Assembly: GCA_002713215.1 (NCBI GenBank) | Contig: PAVO01000024.1 | Span: 1-64,000, forward strand | Source of the DNA: Crocinitomicaceae bacterium | GTDB lineage: Bacteria > Bacteroidota > Bacteroidia > Flavobacteriales_G > Salibacteraceae | Reading direction: 5' to 3' | Length of the DNA: 64,000 bases | Shown: piece by piece, positions 9,194-18,180 of the stretch | How the letters are laid out: each line of letters opens with the position of its first letter | Position numbering within the stretch: position 1 is the stretch's first letter | Notes under the pieces: generated by a model | What the model was told of the DNA's origin: nothing | Seen by the model: the letters and a program-made list of their open reading frames with translations, nothing else | Database searches by the model: none | Position numbers and translations under genes: made by a program

Positions 9194-9466
9194 CTACATG
9201 TAGAAGTAGGCTACAAAGGCAATTACGTATGCGAAATTGGCTAACAGGATTCCGCGACCCATTTTATCCATTTTTGCTTTGTTTAATACTAACCACATTA
9301 CCCCCGCATTTAAGCCAATTGCTAACAGACATACATTTTCGAAGTAAGTATCGGAATAATTAAGTAAATCCTCATCGGTAGTCATTAACAAGGTCTTAAC
9401 TACGGCCGGAGGAATTATTCCCCCTACCACCAATCCAGCAAGCAAGTTATTTAGGTTTCTTTTCAC
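9194..9466 (-). CDS. Small membrane protein between surE and lpxB
   Basis: A 90-residue protein with three hydrophobic stretches (about 7-25, 44-62 and 70-89), so probably a small inner-membrane protein. It starts with GTG at 9466, overlapping the surE stop as GTGA, and ends 11 bp before lpxB, so it is almost certainly translated within this operon. No known domain is recognised. Position alone suggests a link with envelope biogenesis, but this is inference. Confidence 0.75.
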   Translation of the reverse strand: MKRNLNNLLAGLVVGGIIPPAVVKTLLMTTDEDLLNYSDTYFENVCLLAIGLNAGVMWLVLNKAKMDKMGRGILLANFAYVIAFVAYFYM

Positions 9467-10227
9467 AGGTTCCAGTCTTTTAATTTGTTTAATGCATTGT
9501 GCGCGGTTAAATCATGCTGTATAGGCACAACACTAACGTAATTATTTTCAAGCGCCCAAATATCCGTATCTGTTCCGGAGTCGTAATTTTTGAACGTTCC
9601 TGTCAGCCAAAAGTATTCTTTTCCGGTAGGATCAGTTCTGGCCTCAAACTCTTCCTCCCAGTTGCCCTCAGCTTGTCGGCAAATCTTTATTCCCATAATT
9701 TCAGAGTGGTCGAGTTTGGGAACATTTACATTGAGACAAATTCCATTGGGAAGTCCACTTTGAAGTACCTGTTGAGTAATCTTTCTTGCTATAATAGCTG
9801 ACGCTGAAAAATCGGCATTGATGTCAAAATCCAATAAGGAAAAACCAATGCTTGGAACACCTTCAAGGCTCCCTTCTACTGCGGCAGACATGGTCCCACT
9901 GTATATCACATTAATCGATGCATTGCTTCCGTGGTTGATTCCTGAAATTACAATGTCCGGTTTCTTGGGGAGCAACTTAAAAATTGCCAGTTTAATGCAA
10001 TCTACCGGAGTTCCCGAGCAGCTATACACTTCTAAATTTTCAGCCTCTTCCAATTTGTTCAACCGAAGGGTAGAATTAATGGTAATACCATGCCCTGTAC
10101 CCGACTGAGGTTTATCGGGTGCCACAACCAACAACTTCCCCAGATCTCTTGTTGCTTCTATTAAAGCCCTGATTCCGGGAGCATTCACACCGTCATCATT
10201 ACATACCAATATGAGTGGTTTATCCAT
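9463..10227 (-). CDS. surE: 5'/3'-nucleotidase SurE
   Basis: A 254-residue metal-dependent phosphatase that removes phosphate from nucleoside 5'- and 3'-monophosphates and helps stationary-phase survival. The N-terminal metal site CNDDGVNAPG (residues 9-18), the PDKPQSGTGHGIT segment and SGINHGSNASINVIYSGTM, which contains the catalytic Asn/His/Ser residues, are all intact. Length is normal. The start is two bases after the stop of the upstream TrmH-family gene, and the stop overlaps the following small gene by four bases. It is a tightly packed operon with lpxB at the end. Confidence 0.97.
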   Translation of the reverse strand: MDKPLILVCNDDGVNAPGIRALIEATRDLGKLLVVAPDKPQSGTGHGITINSTLRLNKLEEAENLEVYSCSGTPVDCIKLAIFKLLPKKPDIVISGINHGSNASINVIYSGTMSAAVEGSLEGVPSIGFSLLDFDINADFSASAIIARKITQQVLQSGLPNGICLNVNVPKLDHSEIMGIKICRQAEGNWEEEFEARTDPTGKEYFWLTGTFKNYDSGTDTDIWALENNYVSVVPIQHDLTAHNALNKLKDWNL

Positions 10228-10229
10228 AC

Positions 10230-11003
10230 CTACTGTCTTTTAAATTCTGAGCACAGAATAGCCGTGGCAATTCCCACATTCAGTGATTCTCCGGAACCAA
10301 ACCGTGGAATTAATATCTCCTTTGTAAGCAGTTCTTTTGACTTAGGACTAATTCCATGGGCTTCGTTACCAACCACCAAAATAGCATCTTGTGGAAGAGA
10401 CATGTTGTAAACGTTCTCTCCGTCCAATGTGGCTCCATAGACCGGTTTAAGGGGATGGTGTTTCCTTATTTTAGAAATAGCCACTTCCAGATCATAATAA
10501 AGTACATTGATTCGAAACAATGAGCCCATGGTTGCCTGGACAACTTTGGAGTTGAAAGCATCTACACAATCCGCACTGCATATTAACTCCTTAATACCAA
10601 ACCAATCGGCAGTTCGCATAATGGTACCCATATTGCCAGGGTCTCTAACCCCATCGAGTACCAATACCAGATCATCGTCGTAACGTGGAATTTTCTTCTG
10701 AGGTATTTTTACCAGCGCCAATACCTGATTAGAAGTCTTTAGCTGAGAAACCTTTTGCAACTCCGATTCAGTAACTTCGGTTGATGTTACATTTAATTCC
10801 TCCAGGTCTTCCAAATGCTTTTGCTTCCAGCTGAGCGTATAAAATAACTCCGCAATTTCAAAGGGTTTCTCCCCAACCACAAACTGACTATGAATAAGCT
10901 CGTTACACAATTTCTCACCTTCTACAACAAACAAATTGTGTTCTGTTCTATACTTTTTTTGATCCAGCGATTTTATAAGTTTTATCTTATTTTTTGAAAG
11001 CAT
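10230..11003 (-). CDS. TrmH/SpoU-family RNA 2'-O-methyltransferase
   Basis: A 257-residue SPOUT methyltransferase. It has an N-terminal RNA substrate-binding domain (about 1-95) and a C-terminal knotted SpoU domain. The SpoU motifs are visible: LDGVRDPGNMGTIMRTADWFG, then VVGNEAHGIS, then IPRFGSGESLNVGIATAI (motifs 1, 2 and 3). These enzymes methylate ribose 2'-OH in rRNA or tRNA using S-adenosylmethionine; which RNA is targeted cannot be told. It is the first gene of the minus-strand operon with surE and lpxB, and is divergent from tamL, an arrangement common in Bacteroidota. Confidence 0.93.
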   Translation of the reverse strand: MLSKNKIKLIKSLDQKKYRTEHNLFVVEGEKLCNELIHSQFVVGEKPFEIAELFYTLSWKQKHLEDLEELNVTSTEVTESELQKVSQLKTSNQVLALVKIPQKKIPRYDDDLVLVLDGVRDPGNMGTIMRTADWFGIKELICSADCVDAFNSKVVQATMGSLFRINVLYYDLEVAISKIRKHHPLKPVYGATLDGENVYNMSLPQDAILVVGNEAHGISPKSKELLTKEILIPRFGSGESLNVGIATAILCSEFKRQ

Positions 11004-11068
11004 TTAGTCTAATTGCCTACTCAAATTGAGTAATATTGTGGTGTACAAAAATAGCCTACAAACTAGAA

Positions 11069-13462
11069 TTGGAGCGGAAATTACATAAATTACTTTTAGG
11101 CTTTTTTTTGTCTCTGGCTATCGTTTCGTGCAAGCCCTACAAAGATTTACAAGAAGGTGAATACCTGGTCAATAAAGTTAACATTGAATTTGAGAAAAAT
11201 AAGGCTGAAAAGAAAGACATGCGCCAGGATAATGTTAAGATCGAGGACCTGGAAAGCATAATAAAACAAAAACCAAACAAAAGATTGTTTGGCGTTTTTA
11301 ATCTGAGTACCAACCTATATGCCTACGGCTCAAGAAAAGACAATTGGTTTAGAAGATGGATGAAAAAAATGGGAGACGAACCGGTTATTCTAGACTCCAC
11401 AAAAACAGCTGCATCAACCGATCAGTTACGATTATTTCTAGTTAAAAAAGGCTATTTTCTCAATCAAACTTCCGACAGCACGGTAATTGTAGATTCAACG
11501 AAAAGAAAAGCTGAAGTCACCTATCAATTGACGTTAAATCAACCCTATACAGTTAAAAAGTTGGGGATGAGTATGGAAGATTTAACAATTAAGGAAACAG
11601 TCGATAAGTACTGGGGAGAGTCTAAAATCGAAATTGGTAAAAACTATGATGAATATGTACTAACCGAAGAAAGGGGGCGAATTGAAAACACCATGAAATC
11701 GGATGGGTATTACAACTTCGACAAAAGGTTTGTAAGCTTCACGGTAGATTCCAATAACCTGGAAAACGGAGTTAATATAGATGTCAACATTGAAAACCCG
11801 CGAATTAACAGACTAACAGAAGACAATAGAGATACGCTTGTAACTTATTCGCACAGAAAATACACCATTGAAGAAGTTTTTATTCAGGTAAGAAGTGATG
11901 ACAAGCGTTACACGACTATAGATACCGCCCAAATGAACGGTTACGTCTTTGTAAACAGCTCTAAAAATAGCATTAGGCCTACGGTAATTCTTAGAACCTT
12001 GTACTTTAAACCGGGTGATCAGTATAACATTCAGAACATTCAATACACCTATAATCGCCTGGCCACATTAAAGGCTTTCAAATCGATAAACATAAACGTT
12101 TATCCAAGGACGAACGATCCGAATGACACTACTCTGGTTGCTTTTGTTGAACTGGCATTAAATTCCAGGCATTCCTTTGCTATTGAAACGGAAGGCACGA
12201 ACCGAGGTGGTAACCTTGGAGTTAACGGAAGTGTCCGATTAAACAACCGCAACGTATTTAAAGGTGCTGAGTTGTTTCAGGTAAAGTTTACCGGTGGGCT
12301 GGAAGCTCAGGGAACCAGCTTTGAGCAGGATGAAAGTGTGGCTGAAGATCAGTTCGGAAATTCCATTTTCAATACCATTGAATATGGGATTGAGTTTGGT
12401 CTGAGACTTCCTGAATTACTAATTCCAAAAAATAAATCCAAGATTCCAAGTTATACAAAACCTTCTACCGAGTTCACCTTTGGATACAACCATCAGTTTC
12501 GATCAGCCTATAACCGGGATATATTTAAAACCGGCTTGTATTATAACTGGATCATGAACAGAAAGAACATTTTTCGAGTTGGAATAATCGATCTATCCCT
12601 GGTTAGAATTGACAAGGCCCAATGGTTTCAGGAAAAATTGGATGCATCAAACAATTCACTACTGATCAATAGTTACAACAACCATCTTATTTCGGCGACC
12701 AAGTTTCAATATGAGTTTAATAACTCGATGATAAAAGAAAATAACATCCGGTTTAAAACAACAGTTGAAACAGCAGGTAATCTGCTCCGGGGGATTAATG
12801 AACTGTCAGGTAAACCCAGAGATTCAACCAATACTTATTACGAATTGTTGGGCATTCGGTATGCGCAGTACATTATGGTTGATGGATTTATTCGATACGG
12901 AACAAGACTTACCAGGCACAGCTCCGCAGCCTATAGACTTTATGGTGGAATTGGCGTACCCCTGGCCAACCTTAACGTATTGCCGTTTGAAAAATCTTAC
13001 TATGGTGGTGGTGCTAACTCTAACCGTGCCTGGGTTTCAAGAACCATGGGGCCTGGTGGTATGGCAGATACAGGATCACTTGCCGGAATTGACCGGATTG
13101 GTGATATTAAATTAGAAGCCAATTTCGAATACCGCTTCGACATAATGGGATCATTTGAAGGTGCTTATTTTATTGATGCCGGGAACATTTGGATTCGTGA
13201 ACATGACCCTCAGCGTCCATTGGCCGAATTTGATGTTAATCGGTTTTATAAAGAACTAGCTATCGGCTCAGGTCTGGGGCTGCGATACAAAACCGGATTC
13301 TTTATTGTTCGGTTCGATGTGGGGGTCAAAATTCATGACCCGAAACTCATTGTAGGCGAGCGTTGGCTCTGGCAAACAAAACAACAATACGAATCCCTTA
13401 AACTCAAAAGTTATTATCGAGAAATTGTCAACTGGAACCTGGCAATTGATTATCCATTCTAA
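11069..13462 (+). CDS. tamL: TamL-type outer-membrane BamA-family lipoprotein
   Basis: An Omp85-family protein of about 797 residues. It has a lipoprotein signal peptide with lipobox AIVSC followed by KPYKDLQEGEYLV, POTRA-like regions to about residue 400, and a 16-strand type C-terminal barrel ending in phenylalanine. TamL is the Bacteroidota lipoprotein counterpart of TamA and works with TamB in outer-membrane biogenesis. The frame is open to TTG 11036, but TTG 11069 gives a clean n-region (ERKLHK) before the hydrophobic core and is preferred. No tamB is adjacent. The MscS gene starts six bases after its stop, so the two are probably co-transcribed. Confidence 0.87.
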   Translation: MERKLHKLLLGFFLSLAIVSCKPYKDLQEGEYLVNKVNIEFEKNKAEKKDMRQDNVKIEDLESIIKQKPNKRLFGVFNLSTNLYAYGSRKDNWFRRWMKKMGDEPVILDSTKTAASTDQLRLFLVKKGYFLNQTSDSTVIVDSTKRKAEVTYQLTLNQPYTVKKLGMSMEDLTIKETVDKYWGESKIEIGKNYDEYVLTEERGRIENTMKSDGYYNFDKRFVSFTVDSNNLENGVNIDVNIENPRINRLTEDNRDTLVTYSHRKYTIEEVFIQVRSDDKRYTTIDTAQMNGYVFVNSSKNSIRPTVILRTLYFKPGDQYNIQNIQYTYNRLATLKAFKSININVYPRTNDPNDTTLVAFVELALNSRHSFAIETEGTNRGGNLGVNGSVRLNNRNVFKGAELFQVKFTGGLEAQGTSFEQDESVAEDQFGNSIFNTIEYGIEFGLRLPELLIPKNKSKIPSYTKPSTEFTFGYNHQFRSAYNRDIFKTGLYYNWIMNRKNIFRVGIIDLSLVRIDKAQWFQEKLDASNNSLLINSYNNHLISATKFQYEFNNSMIKENNIRFKTTVETAGNLLRGINELSGKPRDSTNTYYELLGIRYAQYIMVDGFIRYGTRLTRHSSAAYRLYGGIGVPLANLNVLPFEKSYYGGGANSNRAWVSRTMGPGGMADTGSLAGIDRIGDIKLEANFEYRFDIMGSFEGAYFIDAGNIWIREHDPQRPLAEFDVNRFYKELAIGSGLGLRYKTGFFIVRFDVGVKIHDPKLIVGERWLWQTKQQYESLKLKSYYREIVNWNLAIDYPF

Positions 13463-13467
13463 GTAGT

Positions 13468-14727
13468 ATGAACGATTTTGGTACCCCATTCTATGATTTT
13501 TTAATTCAACACGGCTTCAGTGAATTTTGGACATCCATTATTCGATCGACCGTATTTATTATTATCCTCTTCTTATTCTCTTCACTTTTCAATTTCTTGG
13601 GAAGAAGGATTTTTCTAAATCTCATTGTTCGGTTCACAGAAAAAACCAAATCCAACTACGATGATATATTCCTGGAAAACCGGGTCTTTTATAAAATAAC
13701 ACTGTTGTTTCCGGCAATAGGAATCTACTTGTTTGACGACATAATTCTTATTCATGCTTCCTATTTACGTCCCTACATTATAGGAGCCACCAACGTTTAT
13801 AGCATTATCATAATCGCCGTGATATTGAGCGCCGTGTTCAAATCACTTGAAGATATTATGGCGCAAAGCAAACCGTTCAAGGATAAGCCACTAACCTCGT
13901 ACCGACAATTGTTAGACATATTGAACTATGGAGTCGCAATCATTTTAGTTATATCCATACTAATCGATAAATCTCCTATGTATTTGTTAAGTGCTATGGG
14001 AGCTGCAACCGCTATTCTGTTGTTGGTTTTTAGAGACAGTATCCTGGGACTAACAGCCAGTATTCAACTAGCGAGTAATGATATGATTCGCGTTGGTGAC
14101 TGGGTTACCGTGTCGTCTTACGGTGCTGATGGGGATGTAATGGAAATTACACTCAATACCGTTAAAGTACGGAATTTCGATAAGACCATAACTACTGTTC
14201 CTACTTATGCATTCATTTCCAATTCCTTTAAAAACTGGAGGGGCATGGAGGAATCGAAAGGCAGAAGAATAAAACGAGCCATTCACATAAAAATTGATTC
14301 CATTTGTTTTGCAGACAACGACCTGATAGATCGCCTGGAAAAAGTTGATATCATTCAGGGTTTGATACAGACTAAAAAAGAAGAAATAGACCGTTACAAT
14401 ATTGAAAACAAGGTTAACACCAATTCGTTAATCAACGGAAGAAGACAGACCAATGTTGGACTTTTTAGATCCTACCTGGTATCCTATTTAAAAAACAATC
14501 CCAATGTTAATACGGACCTCACCTACATGGTTAGGCAATTGGACGAAACCAATTACGGGTTGCCATTGGAAATCTATTGTTTTAGCAGGGAAAAAGATTG
14601 GGTTATATACGAAGGAATTATGTCGGATATTTTTGACCACATCTACGCCTCTGCCCCCTACTTTAACCTGGAAATCTTCCAGAGCCCATCAGGTAAAGAT
14701 TTTAGGCAACTGAAACGGGAAGTGTAG
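13468..14727 (+). CDS. MscS-family mechanosensitive channel
   Basis: A 419-residue membrane protein. Four or five transmembrane segments occupy the N-terminal half, with the MscS pore helix around MGAATAILLLVFRDSILGL, followed by the beta domain (VGDWVTV, VMEITLNTVKVRNFD, TVPTYAFISNSFKNW). These channels open under membrane tension and release osmolytes. The size and the C-terminal domain fit the YbdG-like subgroup better than the minimal E. coli MscS. It lies directly behind tamL and is probably read from the same transcript. Confidence 0.92.
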   Translation: MNDFGTPFYDFLIQHGFSEFWTSIIRSTVFIIILFLFSSLFNFLGRRIFLNLIVRFTEKTKSNYDDIFLENRVFYKITLLFPAIGIYLFDDIILIHASYLRPYIIGATNVYSIIIIAVILSAVFKSLEDIMAQSKPFKDKPLTSYRQLLDILNYGVAIILVISILIDKSPMYLLSAMGAATAILLLVFRDSILGLTASIQLASNDMIRVGDWVTVSSYGADGDVMEITLNTVKVRNFDKTITTVPTYAFISNSFKNWRGMEESKGRRIKRAIHIKIDSICFADNDLIDRLEKVDIIQGLIQTKKEEIDRYNIENKVNTNSLINGRRQTNVGLFRSYLVSYLKNNPNVNTDLTYMVRQLDETNYGLPLEIYCFSREKDWVIYEGIMSDIFDHIYASAPYFNLEIFQSPSGKDFRQLKREV

Positions 14728-14819
14728 AGTTTTGATATTCGGTGTTGGATGTTGGGTAAAATCAATACATTACGAATTATTGAAAGTAACGATCAAAAGT
14801 CAAATATCCTAAAAACGTC

Positions 14820-15257
14820 TCAACTGGTATGATCGAATACAATAACCCATTTACCATTCTTTTTTTCCCAGATTAGATTAAAGCTCCCTCCAAGCGTATC
14901 GGAACTTCGATAAACATTCCACTTGCCGACCAAAAAATGGCTGTTGGGTCCAAAAGGCTTTGATCGAAGTATTTCAAAATCCAGCCTTCCCATTTTATCC
15001 TTATTCGAATAACTCCTTTTGTAATTATCATAAATAACCTGCCAACCACAATTCATTCCATTTTTACTCAAAAAGCAAAGAGAATCGCTGTTCCAGTAAT
15101 ATTGCATAAAACCTTCTAAATCGCCGTTGTTCCAGTTTTTCTGCTGTTCCATCAATAAGCTTTTTATTTCGATGCTGTGGTCGTCTACCTTTGAATGATT
15201 TTCACAACCATATGTGATTAAAAAAAGTGAAATAAATAGTGCAGGAATAAACTTCAT
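14820..15257 (-). CDS. NTF2-like (DUF4440) lipoprotein
   Basis: A 145-residue lipoprotein. The signal peptide ends with lipobox ITYGC, and the mature part resembles the SnoaL/DUF4440 NTF2-like fold: an N-terminal helix (LLMEQQKNWNNGDLEGFMQYY), a WNSDSLCF strand and an alternating beta C-terminus ending GKWVIVFDHTS. Such domains bind small molecules or act as enzymes, and no catalytic set can be assigned here. ATG 15257 is preferred, 12 codons into the longest frame. It is divergent from the receiver-phosphatase gene, with only 36 bp between starts. Confidence 0.78.
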   Translation of the reverse strand: MKFIPALFISLFLITYGCENHSKVDDHSIEIKSLLMEQQKNWNNGDLEGFMQYYWNSDSLCFLSKNGMNCGWQVIYDNYKRSYSNKDKMGRLDFEILRSKPFGPNSHFLVGKWNVYRSSDTLGGSFNLIWEKKNGKWVIVFDHTS

Positions 15258-15293
15258 AGTAATCTTGTTCAAGTTACAGCCGAAAGATAACAA

Positions 15294-16511
15294 TTGGAAA
15301 AGAAACAGGTAAATATCCTTGTTGTAGAAGATGAACCCGGAATGGCGTTACTATTGACGCGATTACTGGAGCAATTGGGTTATGCTGTTTTACCCATTGA
15401 AAAAACCGGAGAGGGAGCGATTAATTCAACCGAAGAAAACAATCCCGATCTCATATTAATGGACATTTATCTAGAAGGTGAAATGACTGGAATTCAGGCA
15501 GCTGAAAAGATTTTGGCAGCGAATAACATACCGGTTATTTATGCTACATCCGATAGTGATGAAAACACCATTAAAACAGCGCGCTCTACTTACCCATTGG
15601 GTTATATAGTAAAACCTTACAACAAAAATGTTCTTAAATCAACAATAGAAGTTGCTCTTTCCATCAGGGAGGTGGATTCTAGAAAAAATGAAGAATTACA
15701 ACTAGCTTATGAAACCATAAGCAACCAAACGCATGAAATTCTGGAAAGCTTTAAAAGCGCCAAGGACATTCAATATGCTATCCTTCCCTCTGAAAAAGAC
15801 TTTTTAAAAGAACATCCCAATTGTTTCATATTTAACAAGCCAAAGGAACGATTAGGCGGAGATTTTTTTTGGTATAAGAAACTAACCAAGAACAGGGTCC
15901 TTTTTGCAGTTGTTGACTGCACCGGTCATGGAGTTCCGGGAGCTTTGATGTCCATTTTGGTAAACTACCAGTTAAATAAAGCCCTTGCCCAGCTAAACGA
16001 CAATGATACGTTGGGAACAATGCTGGGAATAGTTGACCGTGTACTAAGTGATACCTACGAGGGAACTAAAAATGAATTGGACGCCAGCCAAATTAGTAAC
16101 CTCAACGCGGGATTTGATGCTGCCGTTTGTCTCTGGGATCCCGATCATGGCAAACTAACTTTTTGTGGTGCCAAAAGGCCTCTGCTTCTTGTTCGAAACA
16201 ATGAATTAAAAGAAATCAAGGGAAACAGATCTTCCGTAGGACTGTTTGCGCTAACCGATAAAGGGTATGATTCAATAGATATTAATATTCAGGAAGGAGA
16301 CACTATTTATGTCTACTCTGACGGATATGCTGACCAAATTGGAGATAAAAGTGGGCGCCGCTTAAAATCAGCACCATTCAGAAATCTTATTCTAAAATAT
16401 TCAGTCAATGAACTGGCTGAACAACATAGGAACCTGGAAGATGCCTTCGAAGTATGGAAAGGCGGTGAAGAACAAATGGACGATGTGCTTGTATTGGGCA
16501 TGAAGTTTTAG
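15294..16511 (+). CDS. Response regulator with PP2C (SpoIIE-type) phosphatase
   Basis: A 405-residue signalling protein. The receiver domain (about 7-122) has the acidic pair E12/D13, phospho-acceptor D57 in LILMDIYLEG and the conserved Lys in YIVKPY. A helical linker (about 125-160) leads to a PP2C/SpoIIE phosphatase with GGDFFWY, VDCTGHGVPGALMS and a C-terminal DD metal site (MDDVLVLG). Proteins of this design dephosphorylate anti-sigma-factor antagonists, linking phosphorylation to transcription or other outputs. No partner STAS or kinase gene is adjacent. The start is TTG 15294, which gives a complete receiver beta-1 strand. Confidence 0.92.
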   Translation: MEKKQVNILVVEDEPGMALLLTRLLEQLGYAVLPIEKTGEGAINSTEENNPDLILMDIYLEGEMTGIQAAEKILAANNIPVIYATSDSDENTIKTARSTYPLGYIVKPYNKNVLKSTIEVALSIREVDSRKNEELQLAYETISNQTHEILESFKSAKDIQYAILPSEKDFLKEHPNCFIFNKPKERLGGDFFWYKKLTKNRVLFAVVDCTGHGVPGALMSILVNYQLNKALAQLNDNDTLGTMLGIVDRVLSDTYEGTKNELDASQISNLNAGFDAAVCLWDPDHGKLTFCGAKRPLLLVRNNELKEIKGNRSSVGLFALTDKGYDSIDINIQEGDTIYVYSDGYADQIGDKSGRRLKSAPFRNLILKYSVNELAEQHRNLEDAFEVWKGGEEQMDDVLVLGMKF

Positions 16512-16578
16512 TAGTCGATACCGTTTCCTATAATCAACCCATTTACACACAGTATAATTAAAGCCGAAAACTGGCTTG

Positions 16579-16608
16579 TTGCCCTTCCGTGAGATTCTCA
16601 TAAATTTG
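16579..16608 (+). promoter_or_regulatory. Bacteroidota promoter TTG-N19-TAAATTTG
   Basis: TTG at 16579-16581 and TAAATTTG at 16601-16608 are separated by exactly 19 bases, matching the Bacteroidota primary sigma consensus. It lies 22 bases before the ATG of the glutamate-synthase-like gene. Confidence 0.7.
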
Positions 16609-16630
16609 AGAACACACTAAACGGTTTCTC

Positions 16631-18136
16631 ATGAGAAGACTCTTTTTTATTACTTCTTCTATTACCTTAATAATTACGGCCTACCTCGTATTCTACGTAC
16701 ATGACTATTTCCAAGTATTCCTTTACTTCCTGGTCCCTTTAATTATTTTAGGGTATTATGATGCCTTCCAAAGAAAGCATGCGATTTTGCGTAACTTTCC
16801 TGTTCTTGGCCATCTCAGGTACATATTCGAGGGGATTTCTCCTGAAATACAGCAATATTTTATTGAGAGAAGAACCGATGGAACTCCCTTATCTCGAAAC
16901 CAAAGAAGCTTAATTTACCAGCGATCAAAAGGAGTAAAAGACACTCACCCCTTCGGAACAGAATTTAACTTAATGGAACCTGGATTTGAGTTTCTGGCAC
17001 ATTCCATGTTTCCCAAAAAACATGTTGAAGCTCCCAGAATTACCATTGGTGGTCCGCATTGTAAGTACCCTTACCAGGCTTCTATTCTAAATATATCAGC
17101 CATGAGTTATGGGTCGCTCAGTTGCCGGGCAATAGAAGCCTTGAACATAGGTGCGCGGGAAGGAGGCTTTTATCATAACACAGGGGAAGGAAGTATTTCA
17201 AAATTTCACCTTAACGGAGGAGATTTAGTGTGGCAAATTGGAACTGGCTATTTCGGATGTCGCACCAAGGACGGGAGGTTCGATCCTGAAAAATTCAAGC
17301 AAAAGGCTGCTACACCGGAAGTTAAAATGATTGAGATCAAAATTTCTCAAGGGGCAAAACCTGGTCACGGTGGTATCCTTCCAGCAGAAAAAAACACAAA
17401 AGAAATTGCCATGGTTCGAGGTGTTGAACCCCACACCACCATTTTTTCTCCTCCAGGGCATAGTGCCTTCATCGATTTAAAAGGCCTACTCCATTTCATT
17501 CAGGAATTGAGGGAATTGTCTGACGGCAAACCCGTTGGATTTAAAATATGTGTGGGTAGAAAAGATGAATTTGAAGCCTTATGCGATGAAATGCTTGCTA
17601 CCGGAATAAAACCAGATTTTATCACGGTTGATGGTGCCGAAGGAGGCACCGGTGCTGCGCCACCCGAATTTGCTGACCATATGGGCGTTCCACTCGAGCG
17701 CGGGTTGGTTTTTGTTGTGGACACCTTGTTTCTAAAGGGCTTAAGACAGGACATAAAAATTATATGCAGTGGAAAAGTTATCAGTGGAGCTTCCATGGTT
17801 CGATACCTTGCATTGGGCGCTGATATTTGCAACAGCGCACGAGCTATGATGCTAGCCATTGGATGTATTCAGGCACAGCGCTGTAACAACAACACCTGCC
17901 CTACCGGTGTGGCCACCCAGGACAAAGAATTAATTGCCGGGTTAAGTGTTAAGAACAAATCGAAACGTGTAACCCAATACCAGAGGAATACGGTAAATGC
18001 TGCTATGGAAATTGTTGGGGCCATCGGCCTTGATCATCCCGATGACCTCAAAAGGCATCATGTAATTAAAAATGTGGACTCCATTACCAGCCAATTGTTT
18101 AGTGAGATTTATCCTTATCCCGAATGTGCTGTTTAA
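16631..18136 (+). CDS. FMN-binding glutamate synthase-family oxidoreductase
   Basis: A 501-residue protein with one or two N-terminal transmembrane segments (about 5-50) and a GltS-like FMN-binding TIM barrel (about 75-500). Key stretches include ISAMSYGSLS, GEGSISKFH, GAKPGHGG, DGAEGGTGAAPPEFAD and the cysteine-bearing CNNNTCPTGVAT, which resembles the iron-sulfur region of GOGAT. Stand-alone proteins of this group lack the glutaminase domain and the NADPH subunit, and their physiological reaction is unsettled. Membrane attachment is characteristic of this subgroup. It has its own promoter at 16579-16608. Confidence 0.88.
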   Translation: MRRLFFITSSITLIITAYLVFYVHDYFQVFLYFLVPLIILGYYDAFQRKHAILRNFPVLGHLRYIFEGISPEIQQYFIERRTDGTPLSRNQRSLIYQRSKGVKDTHPFGTEFNLMEPGFEFLAHSMFPKKHVEAPRITIGGPHCKYPYQASILNISAMSYGSLSCRAIEALNIGAREGGFYHNTGEGSISKFHLNGGDLVWQIGTGYFGCRTKDGRFDPEKFKQKAATPEVKMIEIKISQGAKPGHGGILPAEKNTKEIAMVRGVEPHTTIFSPPGHSAFIDLKGLLHFIQELRELSDGKPVGFKICVGRKDEFEALCDEMLATGIKPDFITVDGAEGGTGAAPPEFADHMGVPLERGLVFVVDTLFLKGLRQDIKIICSGKVISGASMVRYLALGADICNSARAMMLAIGCIQAQRCNNNTCPTGVATQDKELIAGLSVKNKSKRVTQYQRNTVNAAMEIVGAIGLDHPDDLKRHHVIKNVDSITSQLFSEIYPYPECAV

Positions 18137-18180
18137 TTTGACTATTCGTGGAAGAATTTCCCAGTAACCGGGCAATTCTG

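Noticed and set aside
12765-13115. 116-residue ORF inside tamL
   Set aside because: Shadow frame in a well-supported gene, with no recognisable domain.
17500-17859. 119-residue minus-strand ORF inside the glutamate-synthase-like gene
   Set aside because: Shadow frame without its own start context or family.
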